From: Onthophagus taurus
Lineage: Eukaryota; Arthropoda; Insecta; Coleoptera; Scarabaeidae
Direction: 5' to 3'
Assembly: GCF_036711975.1 (NCBI RefSeq)
Contig: NC_091967.1
Coordinates: 10,974,001 to 11,038,000, forward strand
DNA length: 64,000 nt
Position numbers and translations under genes: made by a program
In this document: positions 23,512-35,170 of the stretch, piece after piece
Numbering within the stretch: the stretch's first letter is position 1
How the letters are laid out: each line of letters begins with the position of its first letter
Notes under the pieces: generated by a model
The model's database searches: none
What the model was told of the DNA's origin: nothing
What the model saw: only the letters and a program-made list of their open reading frames with translations

Positions 23512-26500
23512 ATGAAATTCCTAATGGACATCATAATTCCGCCCTTTCGAGGTATCAATGGTAAATGCAATGTTGATATGACGAAGAAAAATAATTTTTT
23601 GCAATCACAAACTGATGAAACTTGCTGTGATTATCCACTGAAGGTTCTTGATAATCTAAATGCTCTAAGACAAAATTCTAGATTTTGTGATGTGGAAATT
23701 ATTGCTGGGGAGAAAATTATCAAGGTAATTTTATATTTCACAAATACAAGTATATTTCTGAAATCTTTATGTATCAAATATAATTATATTAAATAAAATT
23801 ATTTTTTATAGGCAACTTATTAAACATTCTAATATAATACAGAGTGTCTCACGCAACTGGTTCTTTAGAACTTTTTTAGGTTCGTTATTTTAAATGGAAT
23901 GCTACAGTTTTTATTAAACCATTTAATTGTACATAAAAAATATGTTGACTTTCATAAAAGTAATTGGTACCTAGCGTTTTTCGTTTTCGAGTTATTTTGA
24001 TTTAAAAAAAAATTTTTTTTTGGAAATTTCACCATGCTCTTTAAAACCCCATATCCCAGCCAACGTTCTTTCAAAAAAGGTCTAAATTGGCACGATTACT
24101 CTTTAGATGTTGTTAAATAGATTGTCATTTGTTGTGTCAGAATATCTTCTACAGGATGGTCATAAATTGAGTTACCGTTTCCCCATTTTCAATGAGGAAA
24201 AAGTCGAAAATTTTAAACAGAACGCAACATATTTTATTAGCCAACCCAAAGGGGAATTTAATTCTCTTCAAATTATCTATAAACATTCCTATACCTATTT
24301 ATTGTAGTTTTCTCATATTGGGAAATTTATTAAAACATCTTCTCTCCAAAATTTCAAACCTCACCAGTTACGCGAGACACCTGTATAGTAAAACCTCAAT
24401 ATAACTGAATAATATAGGGAAGGGAATGTCTTTTATATGAATACCTTTGCGTTCAGTCTATATTTACACCAAAGATGGTAGAATGTAAGAGTACTGTTAG
24501 CCTTGCGTCATAAGACGCCTATTTTCGTCTGTTATATCGACGTTTTACTATATTATGAATTATAATTTGCTTTTTGTTTGTTGTTGAATTCAATGATTTT
24601 TTACTTAAATTCTAGGCTCACAAGGCAGTTTTAGCAGCTAGTAGTAACTATTTCCAAGCTATGTTTACTGGTGGATTATGTGAAAAAGATCAAAATTCCG
24701 TCGAATTACACGCCATATCACCAAATACTTTAGAATCTCTAATAGACTTTATATATTCTGGTAAAGTGTGTATAAGTCAAAATAACGTGCAAGAATTAAT
24801 GATAGCTGCTGATATGTTGGAGATGCATGAAATCGTTTCATGCTGTTCAACTTTTTTAATCAAAGAACTCCATCCAATTAATGCCATTGGCATTTATAGG
24901 TAACATACAGTACTGTGCGAAATAATAGGTGCAAGTCTATTTATGTGTTTTATAATAATGGGTATTTTTTTGAGCAACCTCTCTTAAAGAGTAGCCAAAC
25001 TTGATATTGGATCCACTTTGATTCTATAACTTCTAATTGCCTCTTTTGAGTTTGAAAGATAAAATTAATAAAGAACTGTCAAAATTTGGCTGTGCAAAAA
25101 ATAGGTGTTATAATTTTAAAAGTTAAATTTCAATATAGGTTGTAATTTCAGAAAGTTTTTATAGTTTCCAGGTAAGTTGTCTAGATTATTATAACATTTA
25201 TAACATTATAGCAAGGAGATAAGAGAAATTATTATAAAACTGTGTAAAGAGGGCAAAATATATCGTGCAATAGCCAAAATAATTGGCTGTTCTCAAAATA
25301 TGATAACCAACGCACTAAAATGGCGCGATAAGGTGGAAACCCATGAAAGAAAAACATCAACGCGTACCGTTGGAGCAATTATTTGCTAGGTAATTTGTCT
25401 GCTAGCCCATGAAGACTTCCATTATTGTCAAAAAAGAACGTATCGAGAAGATTACAATTTACATGCTACCATGGAAGACTAGCTGTTTAAAAATGGCGAA
25501 TATATTATCAAGCGATGAAAGTAAATCGCATCACATAGACTTAATGGCTTCCTCCAGGAAAAGAATGTAATCCTAGCTTAATTGTTTGGGATTGCTTTTG
25601 CTGATATGAAGTTGGCCCAATTTTTTAGATACAGGGTATTTTACATCAATATTCTGGAAAGTATAATATTGCCCTACACTGAGGACAATATGCCTCTGTG
25701 GTGGAAGTTTCAGCAAGACAACGACCCCAAACACACTTCCAGGGCAACAAAGGCTTGGTTTGCTGCAGTAATGCTAAAAAACCGCATTCTTTGTTGTATT
25801 ATTATTATTTATTGAATAATATTTGTTTTGAAAAACAATCGTTTAATAGTTCTGATTTTAGTATTAACCTTTTTCCCTTATATATTTTACAACTAAAATA
25901 CATTTAAAGACTATTTTTAGGTCACACCGATTATTTTGCACACCACTAACCTCGTTTATGGTGATTTTTATAATTTTTTAATTTAATTAATAATTTTACT
26001 AGATTTGCAGAAGGTCATAACTGGCTTAACTTAGCAAATGAAGCAATGGGTTATGTAGAAAGTCACTTTCCTGAAATTTGCCAAGAAGAGGAAATTTACG
26101 AGTTACCAAAAGAAGAATTTATCAAGTTTTTATCATCAGAAAGATTGCGTGTCGATTCGGAGTTTCAAGTTTTTCAGGCTGCTATTAAATGGGTTGAGCA
26201 TAACATAATAGATCGTAGGAGATATGTTTTTGAAATTTTAAAGTACGTTCGACTTCCACTTTTTTCTATCAGTAAGTAATAATAATAATAAAAATGTTAT
26301 AATATAATTACATGTAATAATTTTAGATTTATTAGAAAAAGCAGTTAATGATTGCACAGATGGTAGTTTAAAAGTCGCATTAAAATCCGTTCACAACGAT
26401 TTAATTAATAGAAAAGGTTGTCTTGTTACCTTGTCAGTTTTACCTAGACATTTAGCCAAAAGAGATATATACGTTATTGGCGGGAATAAAAGAGAATTGG

Positions 26501-27673
26501 CTTGGCATAGGGGAACAGAAAGTAGCTACGTTAGTGTTGTTAAATTTAACACATTCACCAAGTAAGAAATAAATCATCCCATTAAAAATTGCTTTTACCA
26601 TTGTTTTAGATACCTACGTATAATCAAACAACTGTATTTAATTCGCAGGATATCTTGCAGTTAAAACATGGAAATTATGTCGAAATCAAGTTACCAAACT
26701 GCAAATTAAATCCAGTTGATTAATTTAAAATACAACATTCCTTTAATTTAATTTATGTGTAGAGAATGGACAACAGCTCCAGATTTAATAGTAAATCGTA
26801 TTGTACCGGGTGTAGCCACATTAAATGGAAAAATTTACGTAGTCGGTGGTGAACAAGAATCAACAAGTCTAAACAGCTGCGAATGTTATGAACCTGACGA
26901 TCCCTGTTGGAAAAGTGTCGCCAGTATGATCGTCCCAAGATGCGAATTTGGTTTGTGTGCTTTAAACGGATATCTTTACGCTTTGGGTGGTTGGGTTGGA
27001 AGCGATATTGGTGGGTGTATAGAAAGATACGATTCAAGAATCGATGAGTGGAAACATGTTGGTGTTATGCCAGAACCTAGATTTAGTATGGGAGTTGTAA
27101 CATATGCAGGTTTTTTTTTTATTAAAAAATAATTATTTAAATAGATTGATTTGGATTTTTATAGGATTAATTTATATGGTTGGTGGTTGTACACATTCAA
27201 GAAGACATTTAACGGACCTATTAAGCTTCAATCCACTAACTGGGGAATGGAAATCTTTACCACACATGACTGTTGCGAGATCACAAATGGGCGTTGCAGT
27301 TATTGATGATTATTTATATGTTATTGGGGGCGATAATAAAAACAGTATTCTTGATTCTGTTGAAAGATATTCTTTTAAACAAGTAAGTTTAACTATTTTT
27401 TAATTGAGATATCATCTTATATTATTATAAACTATTTTGTTGCAGAATAAATGGAGTAAAGTTCCATCAATGATGGTAGCAAGAAGTAGACCAGCAGTAG
27501 TCGTTGTGGACAAATTATTGTACGTTATCGGGGGATCCCAGACGACCGACGATTTTTACAGAGCCCAATTCACTTTGGATTCGGTGGAATGTTACGATAC
27601 GGTGTCATATCGATGGACAAGTTGTCCAGCTTTACCCGAAAGTAGAGCTGAATCTGGTGCGGTTGTGATATGA
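23512..27673 (+). CDS. IPP: BTB-BACK-Kelch protein, IPP orthologue
   Basis: Kelch-like protein related to human actin-binding protein IPP; family members bind F-actin or act as CUL3 ubiquitin-ligase adaptors. Exons: 23512-23724, 24616-24899, 26003-26271, 26327-26561, 26763-27109, 27165-27382 and 27446-27673. They sum to 597 codons with an intact frame (human IPP 584 aa). BTB lies at about residues 40-160 (FCDVEIIAG, AHKAVLAASSNYFQAMF, NNVQELMIAADMLEM). BACK follows at about 165-275 (FAEGHNWLNLANEA, SEFQVFQAAIKW). Six Kelch blades follow, each with a double-Gly strand (YVIGG, YVVGG, YALGGWVGSDIG, YMVGG, YVIGG, YVIGG) and a Trp. YALGGWVGSDIG, TLDSVECYD and the last blade match IPP specifically, from memory of that protein. 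Start uncertainty: ATG at 23512, 23524 or 23578. Introns 1 and 2 hold transposon relics. Confidence 0.88.
23838..24385. mobile_element. MITE-like DNA element in IPP intron 1
   Basis: Terminal inverted repeats: the left end CAGAGTGTCTCACGCAACTG pairs with the right end CAGTTACGCGAGACACCTG. Both are bordered by TA (23838-23839 and 24384-24385), consistent with a TA target-site duplication. About 545 bp. Internal open frames (24107-24307 and 24192-24404) overlap in different phases and encode no recognisable transposase, so it is non-autonomous. It is inert with respect to the gene because it sits within the intron. Confidence 0.72.
24386..24550. mobile_element. Pogo/Tigger-like MITE adjoining the first
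   Basis: The left end TAGTAAAACCTCAATATAAC pairs with the right end GTTATATCGACGTTTTACTA, and TA follows on the right. The termini resemble the CAGTAAAACCTCGATATAACG ends of pogo/Tigger elements. About 165 bp with no coding capacity. It shares the TA at 24384-24385 with the preceding element, so one inserted directly beside the other. Confidence 0.65.
24908..25946 (+). mobile_element. Degenerate Tc1-like transposon in IPP intron 2
   Basis: Imperfect terminal repeats (CAGTACTGTGCGAAATAATA at the left; the right end reads ATTATTTTGCACACCAC) are flanked by TA. In between, frameshifted pieces translate to Tc1 transposase blocks: a helix-turn-helix-like CSQNMITNALKWRDK (about 25290-25335), then INILESIILPY and FQQDNDPKHTSRATKAWF (25648-25770). 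The last contains the QQDNDPKHTS signature around the second catalytic Asp. Multiple stops and frame changes make it a pseudogene. Confidence 0.85.
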
Positions 27674-28408
27674 ATTCATTTTTTTATGATTGTACTTGAG
27701 CTTCCAATGTGAATAATGTGGTATAATAATTTAAATTCTTATCAAAAATCGTAATCATACCAACCAAATATAAAATTAATACTTATGTGATCTCATTATA
27801 CCAAATCTCATTTACTTGTTTCATATTATGTATATTTTTATTTGAATCGTTGTAATTAATTGAAGTCTAAGTAGCAAAAAACAATTTATAACAAAAATCA
27901 TAAGTTTAACGTTTAAATGTGATTTTGCGCCTTACAAAAAACAGTTACCTGATTTTGTTCTTAAATTAGTTTTTTTTGCAAATGTGTTAAATCGCCGTAA
28001 TCCAAGTAGTGTAGCAAAAAGTTTTTTTGCATTCTTTGGAGTCGTAGTAAAAATTATTTTTTGTTTTCCTGACAATTTATACTAAATTTTGAACACTTAT
28101 ATTATTCACCAATACGTTTATTTTTAATAATAGAAACCGATGTATTTACGTTTTGTGACTCTTTCATATTGACCAACTAATAAAAACACTTTGATAATTG
28201 TAAAAACTGTTTAAAACATATTTTCATTAATATTACAATTAAGTTACATGAAAAGTGCATAATTTTTTTTTATCGCATCAAAAATAAATATAAAAAAGTA
28301 TTGTATAAAATAAAAATAAAATCTCCAATTGACCTTTTATCATTAAAAACTTTCAAATTAGTTTCGAACTTCGAAAATTCTTATACTTGATCAATTTAAT
28401 TCTTAAAT
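27674..28408. other. Convergent intergenic gap, nothing recognised
   Basis: About 735 bp of AT-rich DNA between the ends of IPP (+) and the ankyrin-KEN gene (-). It must hold both 3' untranslated regions. No frame or repeat of note. Confidence 0.4.
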
Positions 28409-31400
28409 TCAAGTAAAAATGTTATCCAACGAGTAAAAACTGGTGAACATTGAGTGTTTCACCCACATGGAATTCTCGAGCATTCGGTACAAAGACAGAG
28501 CGAACGCCGGGAATGCGGTTAATATGTAACTGGAGAGGTTTAAATCGGTGTGAAAACACAAAGGATCCTTACTTTCCATACAGTTCCTGATAAATTTCAA
28601 TAAACCGGTCGGTGTGTCATCGTTGAATGAAAACGAAATCTTCGGAAATTGTTTTTTAACAACTTGCACCCATTTACCTTTTATATTATCTTTATAAGCT
28701 ACTCTATACAGGCAAAGATGAAGATCTTCGAGTTTAAGTGCTGGTTGACTGGGCCGAGTTCCTAAACCGGCGCATGTCAAAATAAATCTCCATTTTCTTT
28801 CAGGAGACCAAAAATATACATGACTAAAAAATACTAGTAAAAAAAAAGATATAATAAAATAATTTTCTTTACGTGACGACTTGTTGAATCGTTGGTCTTT
28901 CGACTGGTTCATACAACAACATCCACGTTATCAAATCTGAAAGTTCTAAATTTTTTGCTGATAATTGAGGAACTGCTTTATCCAAATTTTTGAGAATTAC
29001 TCGCATATCATCGCCGTAAGGATGCTTTCCCGCGGTCATTAAAAAGTGAATTAACATTCCTAGAATTTTATATAAAAAATTAGTTTTTATACATAATCAT
29101 TAAAGAAAATTGTACTACCAGCAACTTGAATATCAGAAGCAGAGGTACATTCCATTGTTGAAAGTTGCTTAAACGTTCTGTAAGTCTCTGTAGCAAACCA
29201 AATTATTGAAGAATTTGGTGCTTCTTTAAATTTAAATAAAGCCTAAGGAAAGAACAAAAAATATAATTATTAATAAAATTAATAATGGACAAAAGATGAG
29301 GCAATACCAACTCATGGAATAAGAGCTAAGTAAATGTATGTAGCAACAGAATGAACATGGGAAGAAAGCTGCAAAGTATAGAAGTAATACAAAGCTTTCT
29401 GCCATAAGAAACGAATCGTTTCACCAAAGATCAGCAAGCAAAAATTGGTCTCGAAAAATCCAGTATAACGCTACGGAATTAATTTTAATTACAGACACTA
29501 TGGTGTATTTAATGGTAAACAAGAAGTGTAGCTCCACATAGTTCTAACCTGGGTAGAGAATCTTTAATGGGACAACTCGAGACTTGCCACCGATAAAATA
29601 AATTTTGATAGACTCATCTTGGTCTTGGTAACGTAAATAAGTTGAGGTAGCGTATCCAACCTCGGAGGCCTTGGATGACATAAAGCGAGGTATCTCAAGA
29701 TTTGATAATAAAGATAATTTTTGTTTAAATGTTTCCCATTGTGTTACCAGATGAATGAAATGCTTGGCTTTGAATGTAGATGGTGTCAAAATAAGTAAAT
29801 CCTTTATTGATGTTGCACTAGTGACAATATTATTAACATAGATATTATGATTTAGAATATGAGCACCATGAGGATGCGTATCGGAGTATAAATTTGTTAA
29901 TTCAAGTATTGTTCGAAGAATAAAACCTTCTGGCATAACTTTTACGATGGGGGAGCTTTTGAATCATTTCTGCCTCATTTCATTACTGACTTCTGGCTGT
30001 ATAATCATTAAGTCGATCAACTTTCTTGTTTCTAAATGTAAAAAATCACATATTGATGACATATATGACAACTCAATACAGAATGGAACGGAATATCAAA
30101 GGCTAGAAAGGCAAAGAGAGTGAGCATCATGATAACCATGAAATATCATCATGATTGCTGAACCATCAATTAGTAGTTATAAAAGTACAAGAAGGAAACA
30201 TAAAAAAACTCGTTGGAAAGATGAAGTTGATGAAAAGACAATACACGATAATTGCTCGAATCATCAGAAATGGAACAACTGTATGTTTATTAATATTCTT
30301 ACCCTATGTATTCCAAATTCAGCAATTTTAACGACACCATTCATATCAACAAAAATATTGGAAGGTTTTAGATTTCCATGTACAATAGGATAAACTCGAT
30401 TATGCAAAAATAACAGTCCGGTTAAAAATTCTTTAACAACATCCAAAGCACTTAAATTAGTCTGATTTTGTTTCATCAGCATTAAATACTGTCCAACGTT
30501 GTATTCGCAAAGAGGAGTCGCTATGATTAATTCGTTCGTATCGTAATCGCACGCGAAATAATGCAGTAAATTTTTGTGTCTTAAATCGAGTAGATCCACT
30601 AACATTGTCCTGATCATTTCGCAAACGCAACTTCCTTTCGGTATTCTTTTAACCGCTAATGGACGGTCGCAAGAATCTAAACCTAATTCGACGGGAGTGA
30701 AGTTTCCTCCGGTGGAAATCACGTGAGATTGCCGTTTTTCCTTGCAACTTATTCGAACTTTGCCGTCTAAAAATATTTGGCAATCTTCCATCATTTCTAA
30801 ACTTCTTACTAAAGTACACCACCGGCTGGTTTCTCCTTCGTTTTCTGGTTTTCTTAATGGATCAACAAAAGTATCGTTAAAAATCAGATCGGAACGAACC
30901 GAAAAAGCGTTTTTATTGAAAAACATCATTGTTTTTGAAATCCGATCGTAATTGAAATCGATTTCTTTAAATCGTCCCATTTCATCATCGCTTTCATCGC
31001 AAACATTCAAAATCGATTGTTGCATGTGATAAGCATTCTTCAACGTTTTCTTTTGAGCTTCAATATTGATTTTTGATTCACTCGGTTTTGATTTAGGCAA
31101 CGTAATCACTTCCTTCATGAATAAAATGTCGTCTGATAAATAATTTTTTGTGAGGAATTTGAGTTGTTGGTCTAAGACGTTGATGCGAATTTTGTCGAGT
31201 GGTTCGCGTCGGTTGTTTAAAACATCTTCCATGTATTTTACGATGGCGTTTTCTGTCGAATCGGGACAAGGAAGATCAATGTTTTCTGGAAGATTAATGT
31301 TAACAAAAACCGTTTCCATCGGACAAACTTCCGATATTATTGTTGTGCCACGAATTTCGTGACTAAGTAGAACGTATTCTACGTTTTTGATGAGGATTTT

Positions 31401-34046
31401 GCATTGTTTAATATCTTTTGCCGCTACTTGTTTGATGTATAGTATTAATCCGTCGAATTCTTTTCGTAAAGCATCGATTTTTTCTTGTTCTAATTTTTGA
31501 AGTATCGTTCCTTGTTCTAAACATTCGTCGGAGCTTAAAAATCCTTCTCTAGCGCAAAAATTTTTATCCGCTTCTTTTTCCAATTGGTTATCAATGATCC
31601 AATGTTTTTGGTACCGATTAATAATTTTCATTAAAAGTATTTCTAAATATTTTAAACTGGGGTAGATTGCGTCGTTTAAAGTGTTTCCTGGCCAAGATTT
31701 ATTTTCGCTGGAAAAAATTATAAAATCGTCTGGTTTTAAATAGGTAGGATCTTTTAAGTAATCAGGATTATAAGCGGAATTCGCACGGGAAGAAAATGGC
31801 AAATTCAAAATGTGACTTTTCCAATCTTCGGAGGAAAGCGTCATCGACTCTTTGGCTTTTTCACATAAAATTTCAGCTTCGATTCCGACCAATAAATTTT
31901 TTTTAAGCGAATTAACGATATCGCATTGATTCATTTCAAAGTCACGGAGGGATTCTTCTAAGTTAAAATCTTGTTGGGAGTCATCAATCCATGAAAAGTC
32001 TTGGGTTATTTGATTATCTTGCAATTGTTCCATATATTTTCTATTTGAAGTTAATCGCTCTCTTAACTCAGCAGTTTTAACTTTGTCGATTTTAGCTTTT
32101 AAAGCTTTTGTGCGTCTTTTAGTCTTTTTTAAAAACATTTTTGATTCATCATCGTTTTTTTCGGTTTCTTGTAAGATATTTCTTCCGTAAATGATTTTTT
32201 TGCAAATCGTTTCACCGCTTATAAGTAAGTTCATGAGAACTTCGAATTTTTTCATTTTGTTATATGTCTAGTAAGAAAGTTAAAAAATACATAAAGATGT
32301 TGATACAAAATTATTTTTTGTACTTACTCGTTCATCTGTAGTTTTGTTTTGAATTGAAATAATTCTTATTTGCTCATAATATGGTTGTAAATCCTCGTAA
32401 TTGTTTTGTAACCATTCTTGACAGCGCCCTTTGACCAAACATGCTTGCATAATAGAACGAAAACACAAAGGAACAATCCAAGAACAAGTTTTATCATTTT
32501 CGTACCTAAAAAAAAGTTATTTAAATTATATTTATCATCGTAAGCTTTGTTTTGATACTTTTTCATTATTTCTAAAGCAACATCAGCATAATCACTCCTT
32601 TCAAAAATGTCAGACAAAGTTAGTTCATCTACTACGGGATTTTGACAACATTCTGGATGTTGTAGGAGTTCCAGAAGGATTGAAAGAATTATTTTCAATC
32701 TATCTGGTACGTCAATGTATTTTTGAGCAGCCTTAAAAAAGGACATTTTATTCAAGAAAATTAAAAGACACGAAAAATACCATCCTGATTTTTTGGAAAA
32801 CGTTTAAATCCAAAAGAATTCTCATTCCTTCACCGGAATATCTTGCTACATACGTAAAAATGTGCAATAATATGCCTGAAATAGTCTGTCCACTGCATTG
32901 AGTTGTATTTGGGGAATTTATTATCATCATTAATCTTTTCTAAAATAAAAGCTGTATGAGATCTCATCAAAATTATAACGGAAAGTGTTGAAACTGTCAA
33001 AAATCTTGGAAATGTAGCTTAATGACGAAAATGTGGATATAAACTACATTTTCAAGACCAATAAAGATATATACTTCAAGATATTCTTCTAATGAAAATG
33101 CGTATTTATATAACTCGCTTAATAATTTTTCCACAACCAAATTTGGAATTTGTAATTGTTTTGTAATAGCCGAAGATAAAGCATAACACAAAGCAATAAA
33201 TCCATTTTTATCTTCTAGCGATACATTAGCTCCCGAGGAAATCAATTTTTCAATGATTTCAATATTATTTCTAAAACTGGCTAACATTAATGGCGTTATT
33301 CTCGTAACGTTAATAATATCGACGTTAGCCTAAAACATTTATTCAGTTTAATTAATCACATTTAAATGTCGTTTATTTTAATTACCCCTCTTTCGATTAA
33401 AATGTTAATAAATAATGTCCATTCTCTTCGTACAGCCATGTGAAGCATACTGTTTCCATTTCTGTTTATAATGTTGCTATCAACAATTGTCGTGTTGTTG
33501 ATATTATTCCATAAGAAAATAAAAGATTGTTCGTCCCAGATCTTGTTATCGAGGGCTACGAAAAGGACGTGATCGCCGTTTGAAGCTTTCGTTGTAGCAT
33601 CGGCTCCGTTTACTAATAAAGCTTCGATACATTCCAAATTTTTACATTTGATTGCCCATGTAAGTGGTGATATATTATTTTGATCGGTACAGTTAATTTT
33701 ATGTCCATCGCTTAAAATACTTCCAATCAAATCGACTTTGTTTAAAATCGCTGGGCCAATCATTGGTGGAATTCCAGACTAAATTAATGTGAATAAGAAA
33801 ATACGTTTTAATTTTATGCATCAAAATTAAAACGCAATAACAACAAAAAAGAATTTATCAATACTAAATTATGATAATTACCAAATCTTTAACTTTCAAA
33901 GTATTTCTTATGGTAAGAATTTCTTCATGCGTAAAATATTTGTTAAAAGATACTATCGAGCAATCTTTTGAAACATCCGTGACACTCATTGCTTTCTTCT
34001 CTTGGTTATTACTTTTGGTCTTCTTCTTTTTCTTCGACGGCATCAT
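28409..34046 (-). CDS. RNase L-like ankyrin / pseudokinase / KEN-domain protein
   Basis: Ten exons (minus): 33882-34046, 33386-33778, 33075-33329, 32781-32939, 32559-32731, 32328-32505, 30303-32267, 29119-29242, 28873-29059, 28409-28823. They total 4014 nt with unbroken phase, 1337 aa. Residues 1-55: Lys-rich start. About 56-270: ankyrin repeats (SPLTWAIKCKNLECIEALLV, NSMLHMAVRREW, TPLMLASFRNNIEIIEKLIS). About 271-950: long, largely helical region that I do not recognise. About 955-1200: kinase-like domain with VAVK-type LAVKR (Lys981), HYFACDYD and TPLCEYNVGQYL as in IRE1/RNase L. HRD is HGN (1071-1073) and DFG is EFG (1091), so catalysis is unlikely. About 1201-1337: KEN domain, opening HVYFWSPERKWRF and including LLKFIRN. 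Arg1279 and Asn1280 are kept, but the catalytic His five residues after Arg is Ser1284. The domain order is that of vertebrate RNase L; IRE1 lacks ankyrins. Function is inference: a 2-5A or other nucleotide sensor, or an inactive scaffold. No frameshift was seen, so it is probably a living gene. Confidence 0.85.
29520..29990 (-). mobile_element. BEL/Pao retrotransposon remnant in intron of the ANK-KEN gene
   Basis: The open frame 29544-29936 on minus first resembles the BEL/Pao reverse transcriptase around its catalytic loop (HILNHNIYVNNIVTSATSI; the usual YVDD is YVNN). It then jumps to the RNase H-proximal segment (EVGYATSTYLRY, then IYFIGGKSRVVPLK, as in the AYGA-x-x-YLR and AKSRVAPLK motifs). 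The part between is deleted. Catalytic Asp loss and the deletion make it dead. It sits in the roughly 1060-nt intron (29243-30302), same strand as the gene. Confidence 0.8.
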
Positions 34047-34490
34047 TTAACAGTAGTTCAACGGTCAGTATTACTCACGTATAAAGAAAAACGGTAAACG
34101 TGAGATATTGGATGTAAAAGTACGAAAAGGCAAGTGTTATTGTATTGACATGACAATGTTTACCATTTTGTCATTTTTAGTATTATTTGGAAAGTATAAA
34201 ATTGAATTGGAAGGTAACGCTTTTACGATTTAAATAAAAGGACATAATAATATTTCTTATTTATACTTTAAGTGTATCATAAAAGTAAGAGATAAAATAA
34301 ATACATAAATTTTTGAAACATAGATTTTGATTGGAATTGTTCGAAGCATCTCAAAAGTTGGTGAGCAGAAAACTTCTATCTCGGAAATAAATTGGAAATG
34401 ATGATTATGATACGAAACACATTTAGTCTTCATAGAGAAGGCAATGACAGCGTGCTATGAACCACAACATCCGCAGTAACAATAAATCAA
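34047..34490. other. Upstream region of the ANK-KEN gene
   Basis: Should contain the minus-strand promoter and leader of the RNase L-like gene. No convincing TATA box was found near the ATG. The rest is AT-rich and featureless. Confidence 0.35.
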
Positions 34491-34499
34491 AGAATGTCA

Positions 34500-35110
34500 G
34501 AAAGTTTCCCAACTACTACAGCCTTGTTACAAGGATGCTGTCTGTGTACGGATAAATTACTCCTTTTTATACACTTTACTGTCCGCAGACGACCAAGTCG
34601 TTGTGGGTGCAGATAGAGAAGATGCAAAATACATGAGAAGGAAACTTAAAGAAGAATACGAATCCTGAGGTCTTGAACTAACACAGCGAAAACAGAATAC
34701 TTAGCGGTGAGAGCAGAGTAAGATTCCAAATAGTGAGAGGGATATATCTCATACAATAAATCTAGGGCGTAAAGCAGTAGAACAGCTAAACGGTATATGG
34801 TGGTCTAACGGAATAAGGAACTGCACTAAACGCAGAATATTCCTATTTATAATAGAAAGTATTACATTGTATTGCTCTGAAACTTGGAACTTCTCAAAAA
34901 AATATGACTGGAGGTGCAAAATATCTAGACTCATAATAAACAGAATAGAGAAGAAAAGGTTGACATAGTATGGGGCATTTGAACAGATTGGTCGAGAACA
35001 GATGGCCAAAAAAGATGTGGTGGAGGATCTCGCCAGTAAAGCATAGAAGAGGAAGACCCCGGAATACGGAAGCGAGAATGAATTGAAAACGGAGGAATGA
35101 AACGACAATT
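34500..35110 (+). mobile_element. Non-LTR retrotransposon fragment (RT C-terminus)
   Basis: Frameshifted plus-strand pieces follow the order of a LINE reverse transcriptase. ADDQVVVGADREDAKYMRRK (about 34577-34640) contains the catalytic A-D-D box. Next come AVEQLNGIWWSNGIR and CTKRRIFLFIIESIT, a CSETWN-type block (about 34760-34900) and a basic tail. Stops and frame changes show it is inactive. The 3' edge abuts the polyadenylation end of the small secreted-protein gene. Confidence 0.75.
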
Positions 35111-35142
35111 GTGTGTATACGTTAACATATAACATAAACATT

Positions 35143-35148
35143 TTTATT
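35143..35148 (-). terminator. Polyadenylation signal of the small secreted-protein gene
   Basis: AATAAA on minus, 22 nt beyond the stop codon at 35171-35173. Confidence 0.45.
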
Positions 35149-35170
35149 AAGACCAAAAACGTGACATAAA

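Noticed and set aside
24107-24404. Two overlapping plus-strand frames in IPP intron 1 as coding exons
   Set aside because: They lie between terminal inverted repeats of a MITE, are in different phases and would interrupt the BTB domain.
29544-29936. 130-codon minus-strand frame as an exon of the RNase L-like gene
   Set aside because: Its translation is BEL/Pao-like and including it would break the phase between exons 30303-32267 and 29119-29242.
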